From: Actinacidiphila acididurans
Lineage (GTDB): Bacteria; Actinomycetota; Actinomycetes; Streptomycetales; Streptomycetaceae
Direction of reading: 5' to 3'
Assembly: GCF_016918855.1 (NCBI RefSeq)
Contig: NZ_JADKYB010000023.1
Location: 1-64,000, forward strand
Length of the DNA: 64,000 nt
Below the pieces are notes generated by a model, which was given only the letters and a program-made list of their open reading frames with translations, searched no databases and was not told the origin of the DNA. Of the stretch, positions 28,963 to 36,919 are shown in pieces. Within the stretch, counting starts at the first letter, position 1. Every line of letters starts with the position of its first letter. Both the position numbers and the translations under genes were made by a program.

Positions 28963-29565
28963 GTGGCAGTTGTGTACAACAGCCGACGCCCGCCGCCCGA
29001 CCTGAACCATCCGGCGGACGACCCTCGCCTGACGGTCGAGATGCGCGCGGTGGTGGCCGGCGCGCGCCGGCGTGCCGTCCGCGACGGCGACCGGCAGGTC
29101 GACACCGCCCACCTGCTGCACTCCCTGCTGGAGCGTGACCCGGCGGCCCGCGCCGCCTGCGACGCCGGCACCGGCCGGATCGACCGGGTGCTCGGCTACC
29201 TCGTCCAGCGCAGCATCGGCTACGGCATGCGCTGGTCGGGGTCGGTGGAGAACTCCGGCGCGCTGCCGCTGGTCACCGCCGTCACCCCCGGCTGGAGCCC
29301 GGCGGCCACCGCCGCGATGCGGGCCGCGATGGCCACCGCACGGCGCGACGGCCGGGACCGGGCCGGCGGCACCGACCTGCTCGACGCCCTCGCCGCCGAT
29401 CCCCGGTGCCGGGCGATGCAGGTGCTGCGGGCCGCCGGGATCGAGCCCGGGCCACGGGGCTTCGCCGAGGGACGGCAGCGGGCCGCCGGTCCCGGGGACC
29501 TGGGGGCGCCGCGCACCCCCGGCGATGACAGCCGCTATCGGGGTGACGGTCCTGTCGCGAGCTGA
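28963..29565 (+). CDS. Clp amino-terminal (ClpN) domain protein
   Basis: A 200-residue protein. It contains two copies of the Clp repeat: RLTVEMRAVVAGARRRAVRDGDRQVDTAHLLHSLLE and AATAAMRAAMATARRDGRDRAGGTDLLDALA, i.e. the substrate/adaptor-binding N-domain of ClpA/C without any ATPase. Such stand-alone N-domains occur in Streptomyces as possible Clp adaptors or competitors. GTG at 28963 begins VAVVYNSRRPPPDLNHP; the start is uncertain because no clear Shine-Dalgarno exists (ATG 28936 is an alternative). Confidence 0.68.
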   Translation: MAVVYNSRRPPPDLNHPADDPRLTVEMRAVVAGARRRAVRDGDRQVDTAHLLHSLLERDPAARAACDAGTGRIDRVLGYLVQRSIGYGMRWSGSVENSGALPLVTAVTPGWSPAATAAMRAAMATARRDGRDRAGGTDLLDALAADPRCRAMQVLRAAGIEPGPRGFAEGRQRAAGPGDLGAPRTPGDDSRYRGDGPVAS

Positions 29566-29577
29566 CATCATGTGCGG

Positions 29578-30573
29578 ATGCGCGCAACGACGGGGAGGAA
29601 CGCGGGTCTCGGGCTCGCCCTGGTGTCGGCCGTCGCCTTCGGCGGTTCCGGGGTGGCGGCCAAGCCGCTGATCGAGGCCGGCCTCGACCCGCTGCACGTG
29701 GTGTGGCTGCGGGTGGTGGGCGCCGCGCTCGTCCTGCTGCCGGTGGCGCTGCGGCACCGCACGCTGCCCCGGCTGCGGCCCGGCCTGGTCGCCGGCTTCG
29801 GGCTGCTCGGCATCGTCGGCTGCCAGGCGCTCTATTTCGTGGCCATCGCACGGATTCCGGTCGGCGTGGGGATCCTGGTGGAATTCCTCGGGCCCGCGCT
29901 GCTGCTCGGCTGGGTGCGGTTCGTCCAGCGCCGCCCGGTCAGCCGGGCCGCTGTCACCGGTGTCGTGCTGGCCGTCGCCGGCATGGCCGCCGTGGTCGAG
30001 ATCTGGTCCGGCCTCGCCTTCGCCCCGTTCGGCCTGCTCTGCGCCTTCGGCGCGGCCTGCTGCCAGGTCGCCTATTTTGTCCTGGCCGACCACGGCACCC
30101 AGGAGGCGGACGCGCCCGAACCGGTCGCCGTCATCGCCTGGGGCCTGCTGGCCGGCGCCCTCGTGCTCACCGTCATCGCCCGGCCCTGGGACATCACCTG
30201 GCACACCGTCACCCACCAGGCCGCCCTCGGCACCCGCGACGTGCCCGCCGTGCTGCTCGTCGCCTGGATCGTCCTCGTCTCCACCGTTCTCGCCTACCTC
30301 ACCGGCGTGCACGCCGTCCGCCGGCTCACCCCGCAGGTCGCCGGCGTGGTCGCCTGCCTCGAAGCCGTGGTCGGCACCGTCCTGGCCTGGATCCTGCTCG
30401 ACGAACACCTCGGCACCCCCCAAATCCTCGGCGGCCTCCTCGTCCTGACCGGCGCATTCGTCGCCCAGACGGCCCGGACGTCGTCCGGGACCACGATCGA
30501 GGTGACCGGATCGGAAGCGTCCGCTTCCAGTGCGGGCGCGCCGGTGCCGGCCGCGGGGACGCAGCGGGGCTAG
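29578..30573 (+). CDS. EamA family (DMT) transporter
   Basis: A 331-residue membrane protein with ten hydrophobic helices in two EamA repeats (first GLALVSAVAFGGSGVAAKPLIEAGLDP; second GLLCAFGAACCQVAYFVLADHG) and the conserved PQVAGVVACLEAVVGTVLAW near the end. EamA members export amino acids or metabolites; substrate not readable. ATG at 29578 or GTG at 29572, starting just 12 bases after the ClpN gene. The C-terminal ~40 residues are Ser/Ala-rich. Confidence 0.87.
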   Translation: MRATTGRNAGLGLALVSAVAFGGSGVAAKPLIEAGLDPLHVVWLRVVGAALVLLPVALRHRTLPRLRPGLVAGFGLLGIVGCQALYFVAIARIPVGVGILVEFLGPALLLGWVRFVQRRPVSRAAVTGVVLAVAGMAAVVEIWSGLAFAPFGLLCAFGAACCQVAYFVLADHGTQEADAPEPVAVIAWGLLAGALVLTVIARPWDITWHTVTHQAALGTRDVPAVLLVAWIVLVSTVLAYLTGVHAVRRLTPQVAGVVACLEAVVGTVLAWILLDEHLGTPQILGGLLVLTGAFVAQTARTSSGTTIEVTGSEASASSAGAPVPAAGTQRG

Positions 30574-30613
30574 GGCGGCCTGCCGTACGTGCCGGGCGGG
30601 GCAAGTACGCGGA

Positions 30614-30990
30614 GTGCGGCGCTTTCCGGGCTCCGCCCCGGTGGTGTGCCGGGAGTGTGCGGAGAGCTGGGAGTTCGCGGGGCGCAGGCAGGGAGCAGCC
30701 GTGGTCGGTGCGGCCGGGGAAGGGCGCCGGTACGGGTGAGGCTCCTTCCGGGCTTTGCCCGGGCGATTGCTTGGAGGCGCACGGTGGCGTGCGGAGCACC
30801 GCGAGTTCGTGGGGCAGAGGCCGGAGGCGGGGGCACGCGGTGATCGCTGTGCCGGGCCGGACAGGCGGGCGGGGTGCGGCGCTTTCCGGGCTCCGCCCCG
30901 GTGGTGTGCCGGGGGCGAGTCTTCGTGTGCGGAGAGCCTTGAGTTCGCGGGGCGGAGGCAGGGAGCAGCCGTGGTCGGTGCGGCCGGGAA
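30614..30990. repeat. Three imperfect 110-120 bp tandem-like repeats in an intergenic region
   Basis: Copies at about 30614-30719, 30740-30860 and 30874-30990 share a frame of CTTTCCGGGCT(CC)GCCCCGG...TGTGCGGAG...GAGTTCG(C)GGGGC...GGCAGGGAGCAGCCGTGG. Copies 1 and 3 are nearly identical and 260 bases apart; copy 2 is diverged and lacks the last part. They lie in the 659-base gap between two EamA genes (30574-31232) that has no convincing gene. Each copy begins with a small hairpin (CCGGGCTCCGCCCCGG). Confidence 0.75.
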
Positions 30991-31064
30991 CGGCCGCCAT
31001 TACAGGGGCAGCGCTTCGGCCGGAACTCGGCCCCTGAGCAGCCCGCCCGGGATAGGGTGACCGC

Positions 31065-31100
31065 ATGCACTCCACTGTTCTTCCGCCTCCCGCACGCTGA
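31065..31100 (+). CDS. Putative leader peptide MHSTVLPPPAR upstream of the EamA gene
   Basis: An 11-codon reading frame (ATG 31065 to TGA 31100) ending Pro-Pro-Pro-Ala-Arg. A TAGGGT -10-like element at 31053-31058 places transcription start at or next to the ATG, so it may be a leaderless uORF; the GGGTGA could alternatively act as a Shine-Dalgarno. Downstream come a GC-rich inverted repeat (about 31120-31135), a stem CCGTAC/GTACGG at 31139-31156 and then the TTG start of the transporter at 31233. Pro-Pro-Pro is an established ribosome-stalling motif, so an attenuation role is plausible. Inference only. Confidence 0.45.
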   Translation: MHSTVLPPPAR

Positions 31101-31232
31101 GGGCGGGCGGCGCGATCGCTTGAGGCCCGGCCCGGGCTCCGTACGCATGTGTACGGGATGCCGCCGGGCGGTGGGTGCTGCCCGCAGACGGTGACGACCT
31201 GACCCCTTCACCACTCCTGCGGGAGAACTCCT

Positions 31233-32255
31233 TTGTCCGTCACACCTGTTCCGCCTGCGCCTGCCCATGCCCGGCCCACAGCGGAGGGGGCGGCCGGCAC
31301 CGGCCTGTCCACTCGCCGCGGCCTCGCCTACGTCGTCTTCGCGGCCACCGCCTGGGGCACCGCCGGGGCCGCCGCAGCACTGCTGTACCGGGGCAGCGGC
31401 CTCGGCCCGTTCGCTCTCACCTTCTGGCGCGCGGCAGGCGGTTTCCTGCTGCTGCTCGCGGTACGCGCCGTGCGCAGGCGGCCCGCTCGTACCCGCGGCG
31501 GCGCGCGTACGCCCGAAACCAGGGCCGCCGCGGCCGTGCGTGTCCTGGTCACCGGCGCCGGGCTGACCCTGTTCCAGGCCGCCTACTTCTGCGCGGTCCG
31601 GGCCACCGGGCTCGCGGTCGCCACCGTGGTCACCCTCGGGTCCGGGCCGGTCCTGATAGCGCTCGCCGCCCGGGCCGCGATGGGCGAACGGCTCGGACGA
31701 GGCGGCACCTTCGCGGTGGCCGGCGCCCTCGCCGGACTCGCCGTCCTGGTCCTGGGCGACGGCGGTACGACCGTACGACCGGCCGGCATCGTGCTCGCCG
31801 TGCTCTCCGCCGCCGGCTACGCCGGGATCACCCTGCTCACCCGCTGGTACGGGCAGCGCGGTCGGGCCGCCGACCCGTTGGACACTTCCCTGTGGTCCTT
31901 CGGGATCTGCGCCCTTGTCCTCGCGCCCGTGGCGGCGGGGGAAGGGATGTGGCCGCACGCCGCCGGTCTCGGCCGCACCCTGGCCCTGCTCGGCTACCTG
32001 GCCTCGGTGCCCACGGCGATCGCCTACGCCCTGTACTTCGCGGGCGCCGCGGTCGTACGGGCGGCCACGGTCTCGGTGATCGCCCTGATCGAACCGGTCT
32101 CGGCCGCGGTGGTCGCGGTGACCCTGCTCGGCGAGCGGCTGGGCCCGGCCACGGTGGCCGGCACGATCATCCTGCTCGCCGCGGTGACCGCCCTCGCCTG
32201 GGAGGAGACCCGGGGTCAGCGGCCCCGGGCCGACCTCGAAGCCGGCGGGAGGTAG
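31233..32255 (+). CDS. EamA family (DMT) transporter
   Basis: A 340-residue transporter with a ~30-residue hydrophilic N-terminus, then ten helices: RRGLAYVVFAATAWGTAGAAAALLY (first EamA repeat) and GIVLAVLSAAGYAGITLLTRWYG (second), closing with VSVIALIEPVSAAVVAVTLLGERLG. TTG at 31233 is preceded by GGGAG at an appropriate distance and begins with a Pro-rich stretch (SVTPVPPAPAHARP). The 132 bases between the leader peptide and the start contain hairpins. Its last 40 bases overlap the convergent PNPOx-like gene. Confidence 0.88.
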   Translation: MSVTPVPPAPAHARPTAEGAAGTGLSTRRGLAYVVFAATAWGTAGAAAALLYRGSGLGPFALTFWRAAGGFLLLLAVRAVRRRPARTRGGARTPETRAAAAVRVLVTGAGLTLFQAAYFCAVRATGLAVATVVTLGSGPVLIALAARAAMGERLGRGGTFAVAGALAGLAVLVLGDGGTTVRPAGIVLAVLSAAGYAGITLLTRWYGQRGRAADPLDTSLWSFGICALVLAPVAAGEGMWPHAAGLGRTLALLGYLASVPTAIAYALYFAGAAVVRAATVSVIALIEPVSAAVVAVTLLGERLGPATVAGTIILLAAVTALAWEETRGQRPRADLEAGGR

Positions 32256-32959
32256 CCGGGCAGCGGTGTGGAGCCGGGCAGGTCGTCCGCCGGAAGGGGG
32301 GTGCCGTAGGCCGGGGTGACCGGGACGACGCCGGACCAGTGGGGGAGCTCCAGGTCCTCCGGTTCGTCGTTGGGGCCGCCGGTGCGCAGCTTGGCCGACA
32401 CCTCCTCGAGGTCGAGCCGGATGACGGCGGTGGCGGCCAGTTCCTTGGCGTTGGCCGGGCGGGAGTCGGCCGCCCGGCCCGGTATCGCCTGGTCGACGAT
32501 CGCGTCCAGGGCCAGCGCCCGCTCCTGCGGGTCGGTGACCTCGTGGGCCGTGCCGTGCACCACCACCGAGCGGTAGTTGATCGAGTGGTGGAACGCGGAC
32601 CGGGCCAGCACCAGCCCGTCCACGTGCGTCACCGTCAGGCAGACCGGTAGCCCGGCCCGGGCGCCCCGCAGTGGACGGGACCCGGTGGAGCCGTGCACGT
32701 ACAGCCGCTCGCCGTGCCGCGCGTACAGCGTGGGCAGCACCACCGGCGCGCCGTCACGGACGAAGCCGAGGTGGCAGACGTAGCCCTCGTCGAGGATCGC
32801 GTGCACCAGGTCCCGGTCGTACGCGGCCCGTTCGCGGGACCGGGTCGGGACGGTCCGCTCGGTGGGCGGATACGTGGCTGGAGTGGAGGCGGGTACGGAG
32901 GCGGCGGGCGCGCTTCCGGGCCCGGGCTGAGACGTGCCGGCCGGCGGTGAGGAAACCAT
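32216..32959 (-). CDS. Pyridoxamine 5'-phosphate oxidase family protein
   Basis: A 247-residue protein: a Pro/Ser-rich N-terminus (~1-35), then a split-barrel flavin-binding domain (LVHAILDEGYVCHLGFVRDGAPVVLPTLYARHGERLYVHGST, HHSINYRSVVVHGTA), typical of the pyridoxamine 5'-phosphate oxidase superfamily with F420 or FMN. ATG at 32959 has GGAGG upstream on the minus strand. It is divergent from a MocR-type PLP-dependent regulator only 35 bases away. That pairing suggests the oxidase responds to vitamin B6 status, or to an amino-group metabolite. Confidence 0.85.
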   Translation of the reverse strand: MVSSPPAGTSQPGPGSAPAASVPASTPATYPPTERTVPTRSRERAAYDRDLVHAILDEGYVCHLGFVRDGAPVVLPTLYARHGERLYVHGSTGSRPLRGARAGLPVCLTVTHVDGLVLARSAFHHSINYRSVVVHGTAHEVTDPQERALALDAIVDQAIPGRAADSRPANAKELAATAVIRLDLEEVSAKLRTGGPNDEPEDLELPHWSGVVPVTPAYGTPLPADDLPGSTPLPGYLPPASRSARGR

Positions 32960-32971
32960 GGCGTCCTCCTT

Positions 32972-32983
32972 TGCACTAGTGCA
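32972..32983. promoter_or_regulatory. Palindromic operator between the PNPOx-like gene and the mocR-type gene
   Basis: The perfect palindrome TGCACTAGTGCA sits in the 35-base divergent gap. It abuts a CATAAT -10-like element (32982-32987) serving the MocR gene, which places transcription start at the GTG at 32995, i.e. a leaderless mRNA. On the other strand CATTAT would serve the PNPOx-like gene. One bound regulator could control both promoters. Confidence 0.6.
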
Positions 32984-32994
32984 TAATGTGATTT

Positions 32995-34326
32995 GTGCTA
33001 GGAGAGTATCGGTTCACTGGTCGGGGCGCATCGGCAATTGCCGCCGATATCGAACGCGCCGTGGGCGCGGGCGCCCTGAGTCCGGGGGAGGCCCTGCCAC
33101 CGCTGCGCGAACTGGCCCGGGAACTGGACGTCAATCCCAATACGGTGGCCGCCGCCTACCGGCTGCTGCGGGACCGCGGAGTGATCGAGACGGCGGGCCG
33201 CCGGGGCAGCCGGGTGCGGTCCCGGCCGGCCACGACACCGCGCGACGGGATCCGTATCGACGTGCCGCCCGGCGTCCGCGACATCTCCACCGGCAACCCC
33301 GATGTCGCCCTGCTGCCGCCGCTGGCCGAGGCGCTGGCCGACGCCGCCGCCCGGCACGCGCAGACCCCCGCGCTCTACGGACAGCCCCCGGCGGACCCCG
33401 AGTTGTGCCGGTTGGCCCGCGCCGCCTTCGACGCGGACGGCGTGCCGGCCGGCCCGGTGTGCCTCACCTCCGGCTCCCTGGACGCCATGGAACGTGTGCT
33501 CGCCGCACACCTGCGGCCGGGCGACGCGGTCGCCGTGGAGGACCCGGGCTGGGGCGGTGCGCTGGACCTGATCCCGGCCATGGGGCTGCGCCCGGTGCCG
33601 GTCGCCGTGGACGACGACGGCCCGATCCCGGACGAGGTGGCCCGGGCCCTGGCCGCCGGCGCCCGCGCCCTGATCGTCACCGACCGGGGCCAGAACCCCA
33701 CCGGCGCCGCGCTGTCCGCGGCCCGTGCGGGCGAACTGCGCGCGCTGCTGGCCGCCCACCGCCAGGTGCTGGTCATCGACGACGACCACGCGCACGGCCT
33801 GGTCGACCTTCCCCTGCACTGCCTGTCCGGCGTCACCGACCGCTGGGCCCTCGTGCGTTCCGTCGCCAAGGCGTACGGCCCCGACCTCCGGCTCGCCCTG
33901 TGCACCGGGGACCCCGTCACCGTGGACCGGGTCGGCGGCCGGCACCGCCTCGGCGCGGGCTGGGTCAGCCACCTGCTGCAACGCACCCTCGTCCACCTGT
34001 GGACGCACGACGCCGTGGACCCCGCGGCCACCGCCCGCTCCTACGGCCGGCGCCGCGACACCCTGGTGATCGCGCTGACCGAGCGCGGCATCGCCGCCCA
34101 CGGCCGCAGCGGGATGAACGTCTGGGTGCCGGTCGCCGACGAGACCGGAGCCGTGACCGGCCTGCTCCAGCGCGGCTGGGCGGTGGCCCCAGGCGCCCGC
34201 TTCCGGCTCCGCTCGGCCCCCGGCGTTCGCCTGACCGTCTCACCGCTGACCGTCGCGGACATCCCGGTGCTCGCCGACGCGGTCGCGGACGTGCTGCGCC
34301 CGTCCGGCACCGGCCGCCTCGGCTGA
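32995..34326 (+). CDS. MocR-type regulator: GntR helix-turn-helix fused to a PLP-dependent aminotransferase domain
   Basis: A 443-residue protein. Residues ~5-70 are a GntR winged helix (AIAADIERAVGAGALSPGEALPPLRELARELDVNPNTVAAAYRLL); ~90-440 is a fold-type I aminotransferase (TSGSLDAMERVLAAHLRPGDAVAVEDPGW, DRGQNPTGAALS, VIDDDHAHGL, and the likely Schiff-base Lys in SVAKAYGPDLR). MocR proteins use PLP as a sensing cofactor and regulate B6 or amino-acid genes. GTG 32995 is leaderless. It probably represses or activates the divergent oxidase. Confidence 0.9.
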   Translation: MLGEYRFTGRGASAIAADIERAVGAGALSPGEALPPLRELARELDVNPNTVAAAYRLLRDRGVIETAGRRGSRVRSRPATTPRDGIRIDVPPGVRDISTGNPDVALLPPLAEALADAAARHAQTPALYGQPPADPELCRLARAAFDADGVPAGPVCLTSGSLDAMERVLAAHLRPGDAVAVEDPGWGGALDLIPAMGLRPVPVAVDDDGPIPDEVARALAAGARALIVTDRGQNPTGAALSAARAGELRALLAAHRQVLVIDDDHAHGLVDLPLHCLSGVTDRWALVRSVAKAYGPDLRLALCTGDPVTVDRVGGRHRLGAGWVSHLLQRTLVHLWTHDAVDPAATARSYGRRRDTLVIALTERGIAAHGRSGMNVWVPVADETGAVTGLLQRGWAVAPGARFRLRSAPGVRLTVSPLTVADIPVLADAVADVLRPSGTGRLG

Positions 34327-34371
34327 CCCGCACCCGCCGGAAGGGAGCGGCCGGACCCGGATCCCGCCCGC

Positions 34372-35328
34372 TCAGCCCTTGGGCCGCCGCTGCGTCAGCG
34401 CCGCACCCGCCAGGATGATCACCGCGCCCACGGGCTCGTTCCAGCTCAGCGACTCGCCCAGCAGCAGCACTCCGGCCGCCGTGGCGACGATCGGTATGAG
34501 GTAGGTGACCATCGACCCGATCGTCGGGCCCTTCTCCGCGACCAGGCCGTACTGCACCAGGAAGGCCACCCCCGTGCCCAGCGCGCCCAGCGCCAGCACC
34601 GACAGCACGGACTTGGCCGGGAAGGAGTCGGGCACCGACGTCACCAGGGGCGTGACCAGCAGCAGTTGCAGGGTGCCGAGCGAGAGCTGGCCGGCCGACA
34701 TCGCCAGGTTGGAGCCGCTCCGGTTGGACAGCGTCCGGCGCACATACGCCCAGCCGACCGCGTAACTGAGCGCCGCGGTGAGTGCCATCAGCGTGCCCTT
34801 GGGGTCCTGCCCGGAGAAGCCCTGCCAGGCGCCCAGCACGATCAGCACACCGGCGAAGCCCATGCCGACCCCGGCGAACCGCTGCCGCGACGGCCGGTCC
34901 TCGGACAGCGCGACCAGCGACACCAGCATCGAGAACAGCGGGGTGGCCGCGTTGCATATCCCGGCGAGCATCGACGGGATGGTCTGCTCGGCGGTGGCGA
35001 ACAGCGAGAAGGGCAGCGAGTTCAGCAGAAAGGCCGCCACCGCCAGGTGCAGCCAGGTGCGCCCGCCCCGCGGCAGCCGCTCCCGCTTGACCGCGACCGC
35101 CGTGACCAGCACCGCGGTGCCGAACACCATGCGGCCCAGAGTGACCTGGAGCGGCGCGAACGCCTCGTTGCCCACCTTCATGAACAGGAAGCTGAAGCCC
35201 CACACCAGCCCGAGGAAGGCGAACCGGACCCGCCAGTCCAGCCCCCGGCCCAACCGGGTCAGGACACCGTCCGCCACTGGTGCGGCGGAGGTCACGGCAG
35301 GGGTGCGGCTCTCGGCAGGTGCGCTCAT
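34372..35328 (-). CDS. EamA family (DMT) transporter
   Basis: A 318-residue membrane protein with ten helices in two repeats (FAFLGLVWGFSFLFMKVGNEAFAPLQVTLGRMVFG; TLMALTAALSYAVGWAYVRRTL) and the EamA end motif LLLGESLSWNEPVGAVIILAGAALTQRR. The ATG at 35328 is preferred to a longer frame that overlaps the LysR promoter. It is divergent from the LysR-type regulator 73 bases away, which usually means the regulator controls this transporter. The third EamA transporter in the region. Confidence 0.9.
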   Translation of the reverse strand: MSAPAESRTPAVTSAAPVADGVLTRLGRGLDWRVRFAFLGLVWGFSFLFMKVGNEAFAPLQVTLGRMVFGTAVLVTAVAVKRERLPRGGRTWLHLAVAAFLLNSLPFSLFATAEQTIPSMLAGICNAATPLFSMLVSLVALSEDRPSRQRFAGVGMGFAGVLIVLGAWQGFSGQDPKGTLMALTAALSYAVGWAYVRRTLSNRSGSNLAMSAGQLSLGTLQLLLVTPLVTSVPDSFPAKSVLSVLALGALGTGVAFLVQYGLVAEKGPTIGSMVTYLIPIVATAAGVLLLGESLSWNEPVGAVIILAGAALTQRRPKG

Positions 35329-35375
35329 GGCCCTACGATGGCGCCCACGCACCTCGTAGCACAAGCGAGATTTTT

Positions 35376-35401
35376 TACATGGACGACGTAGAATAACTTA
35401 C
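35376..35401 (+). promoter_or_regulatory. LysR-type box and -10 region of the lysR-type gene
   Basis: TAC(N9)GTA at 35376-35390 fits the imperfect T-N11-A LysR box. TAGAAT at 35389-35394 is a good -10 and lies only 7 bases before the ATG at 35402, so the transcript is probably leaderless. The box overlaps the promoter, consistent with autoregulation and control of the divergent transporter. Confidence 0.5.
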
Positions 35402-36352
35402 ATGTTGAATCTGGAACGGCTGCGGGTCCTGCACGCCATCGACACCTACGGCTCGGTCAGCGCCGCCGCCGACGTGCTGAACGTGACGACCTCGGCGGTC
35501 TCCCAGCAGATGGCCAAGCTGGAACGGGAGACCGGCCAGCCGCTGCTGGTCAAGAACGGCCGCGGGGTGCGGCTGACCGACGCCGGCCGGCTGCTGTCCG
35601 GACACGCGGAACGGATACTGTCCCTGGTCGAGGTCGCGCACGCCGATCTGGAGGCGCACCGCGGCGCGGCCGTCGGCGTACTGAACGCCGGCGCCTTCCC
35701 CACCGCGGTGCGCGGCCTGTTCCCGGCCGCCCTGCACGAGTTGCGCCGCGAGCATCCGGGCCTGCGCACGGTGGTGCACGAACTGGAGCCGGCCGAGTCG
35801 CTGGCCCGGCTGACCCGCGGCGACATCGACCTGGCCGTGGTCCTGGACTGGTACAACAAGCCGCTCTCGCTGCCTGGCGGACTGGCCAAGGCGGCCCTGT
35901 TCGACGACGTCGTGGACATCGCGCTGCCGGCCGGCCACCGCCTGGAGGGCCGCACCGCGATCGACCTGGAGGACCTCGCCGGCGAGGAGTGGATCACCTG
36001 GCCCGACGGCGGCTTCTGCCACGAGTGGCTGATGTTCACCCTGCGCGGCAAGGGCATCGAGCCGATGGTCGCGCACCACGCCGAGGAGCACGCGACCGTG
36101 CTGGCGCTGGTCGGCGCGGGGCTGGGGGTCGCGGTGATGCCCCGGCTCGGCCGCGACCCGATGCCGGCCGGGGTACGCATCGTCCCGGTGCCCCACACCA
36201 TGCGGCGCCACGTCTACGCGGTGTGGCGGGAGGACGCGGACCGCCGCCCGGCGATCCGGGCGGCCGTCGAGGCACTGCGGCGGTCGGCCGGCCTCCCCGG
36301 GTACGGGCCGGCCGACCGCCTTCCGGAACAGGTCGGCGTCAGGCCAGCGTGA
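35402..36352 (+). CDS. LysR family transcriptional regulator
   Basis: A 316-residue regulator: N-terminal winged HTH (MLNLERLRVLHAIDTYGSVSAAADVLNVTTSAVSQQMAKLERETG) and a periplasmic-binding-like effector domain (RLTRGDIDLAVVLDWY, ITWPDGGFCHEWL, VGAGLGVAVMPRLG). Divergent from an EamA transporter, which is the arrangement of many amino-acid exporter regulators. Start ATG is leaderless. The last base lies 14 bases past the end of the convergent Rieske gene. Confidence 0.93.
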   Translation: MLNLERLRVLHAIDTYGSVSAAADVLNVTTSAVSQQMAKLERETGQPLLVKNGRGVRLTDAGRLLSGHAERILSLVEVAHADLEAHRGAAVGVLNAGAFPTAVRGLFPAALHELRREHPGLRTVVHELEPAESLARLTRGDIDLAVVLDWYNKPLSLPGGLAKAALFDDVVDIALPAGHRLEGRTAIDLEDLAGEEWITWPDGGFCHEWLMFTLRGKGIEPMVAHHAEEHATVLALVGAGLGVAVMPRLGRDPMPAGVRIVPVPHTMRRHVYAVWREDADRRPAIRAAVEALRRSAGLPGYGPADRLPEQVGVRPA

Positions 36353-36851
36353 TCTGGTCGCCGGAGACGCTGACCTGCTTCGGGGGAAGGGGCGACACGG
36401 CGGGGCCGTTGGCCACGCTGCCGTCCGCCACATGGAACTTGCTGCCGTGGCAGGGGCAGTTGATGGTGCCGCCCGACACGTCCCCCACCGTGCAGCCCTG
36501 GTGGGTGCAGATCGCGGAGAAGCACTTGAACTGGCCCGCGGTCGGCTGGGTCACCACGACCTTCTGGTCGGCGAAGATCTTGCCGCCGCCCACCGGGATG
36601 TCCGAGGTCTTCGCCAGCGCGGTGCCGCCGCCCGAGGCGGCCGAGGAGGTGGTGGAGCCGCCCGGCGTCGCCGACTGGGACGGCGCGGCGCCGTTGTCGG
36701 TGGCCGACGTGGAGGGGGAGCTGCCCGAGGACGAGGAATTGTCGCTGGAACCGCCGCAAGCGGTGAGGACGGCTGCGAGCCCTGCTCCGCCGGCCGCTGC
36801 GACCACGCTGCGCCGGGTGTAGGGGGCGGAGAATCCGGAGTTTTCGGCCAT
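36339..36851 (-). CDS. Tat-exported Rieske (2Fe-2S) lipoprotein
   Basis: A 170-residue exported protein. The signal has a twin-arginine (YTRRSVVAAAGG) and a lipobox (AVLTAC), so it is probably folded with its cluster before export by Tat and then lipidated. A Ser/Thr/Gly-rich linker (~30-75) follows, then the Rieske domain with CTHQGC and CPCHGSKF ligands (two Cys, two His). It may act in extracytoplasmic electron transfer. Start at ATG 36851; ATG 36860 is the alternative. Overlaps the convergent LysR gene by 14 bases. Confidence 0.9.
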   Translation of the reverse strand: MAENSGFSAPYTRRSVVAAAGGAGLAAVLTACGGSSDNSSSSGSSPSTSATDNGAAPSQSATPGGSTTSSAASGGGTALAKTSDIPVGGGKIFADQKVVVTQPTAGQFKCFSAICTHQGCTVGDVSGGTINCPCHGSKFHVADGSVANGPAVSPLPPKQVSVSGDQITLA

Positions 36852-36919
36852 GACGGTCATCCTGTCCGCTCTCGGGGCCGGGTGAGCGGCACCACACCGC
36901 CACCCGGCCGCGTCATTGT

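Noticed and set aside
30570..31958. A 462-codon minus-strand frame across the repeats and EamA gene
   Set aside because: It reads through the intergenic repeats with Arg/Pro/Ser/His-rich composition and overlaps a well-supported EamA gene, so it is a shadow.
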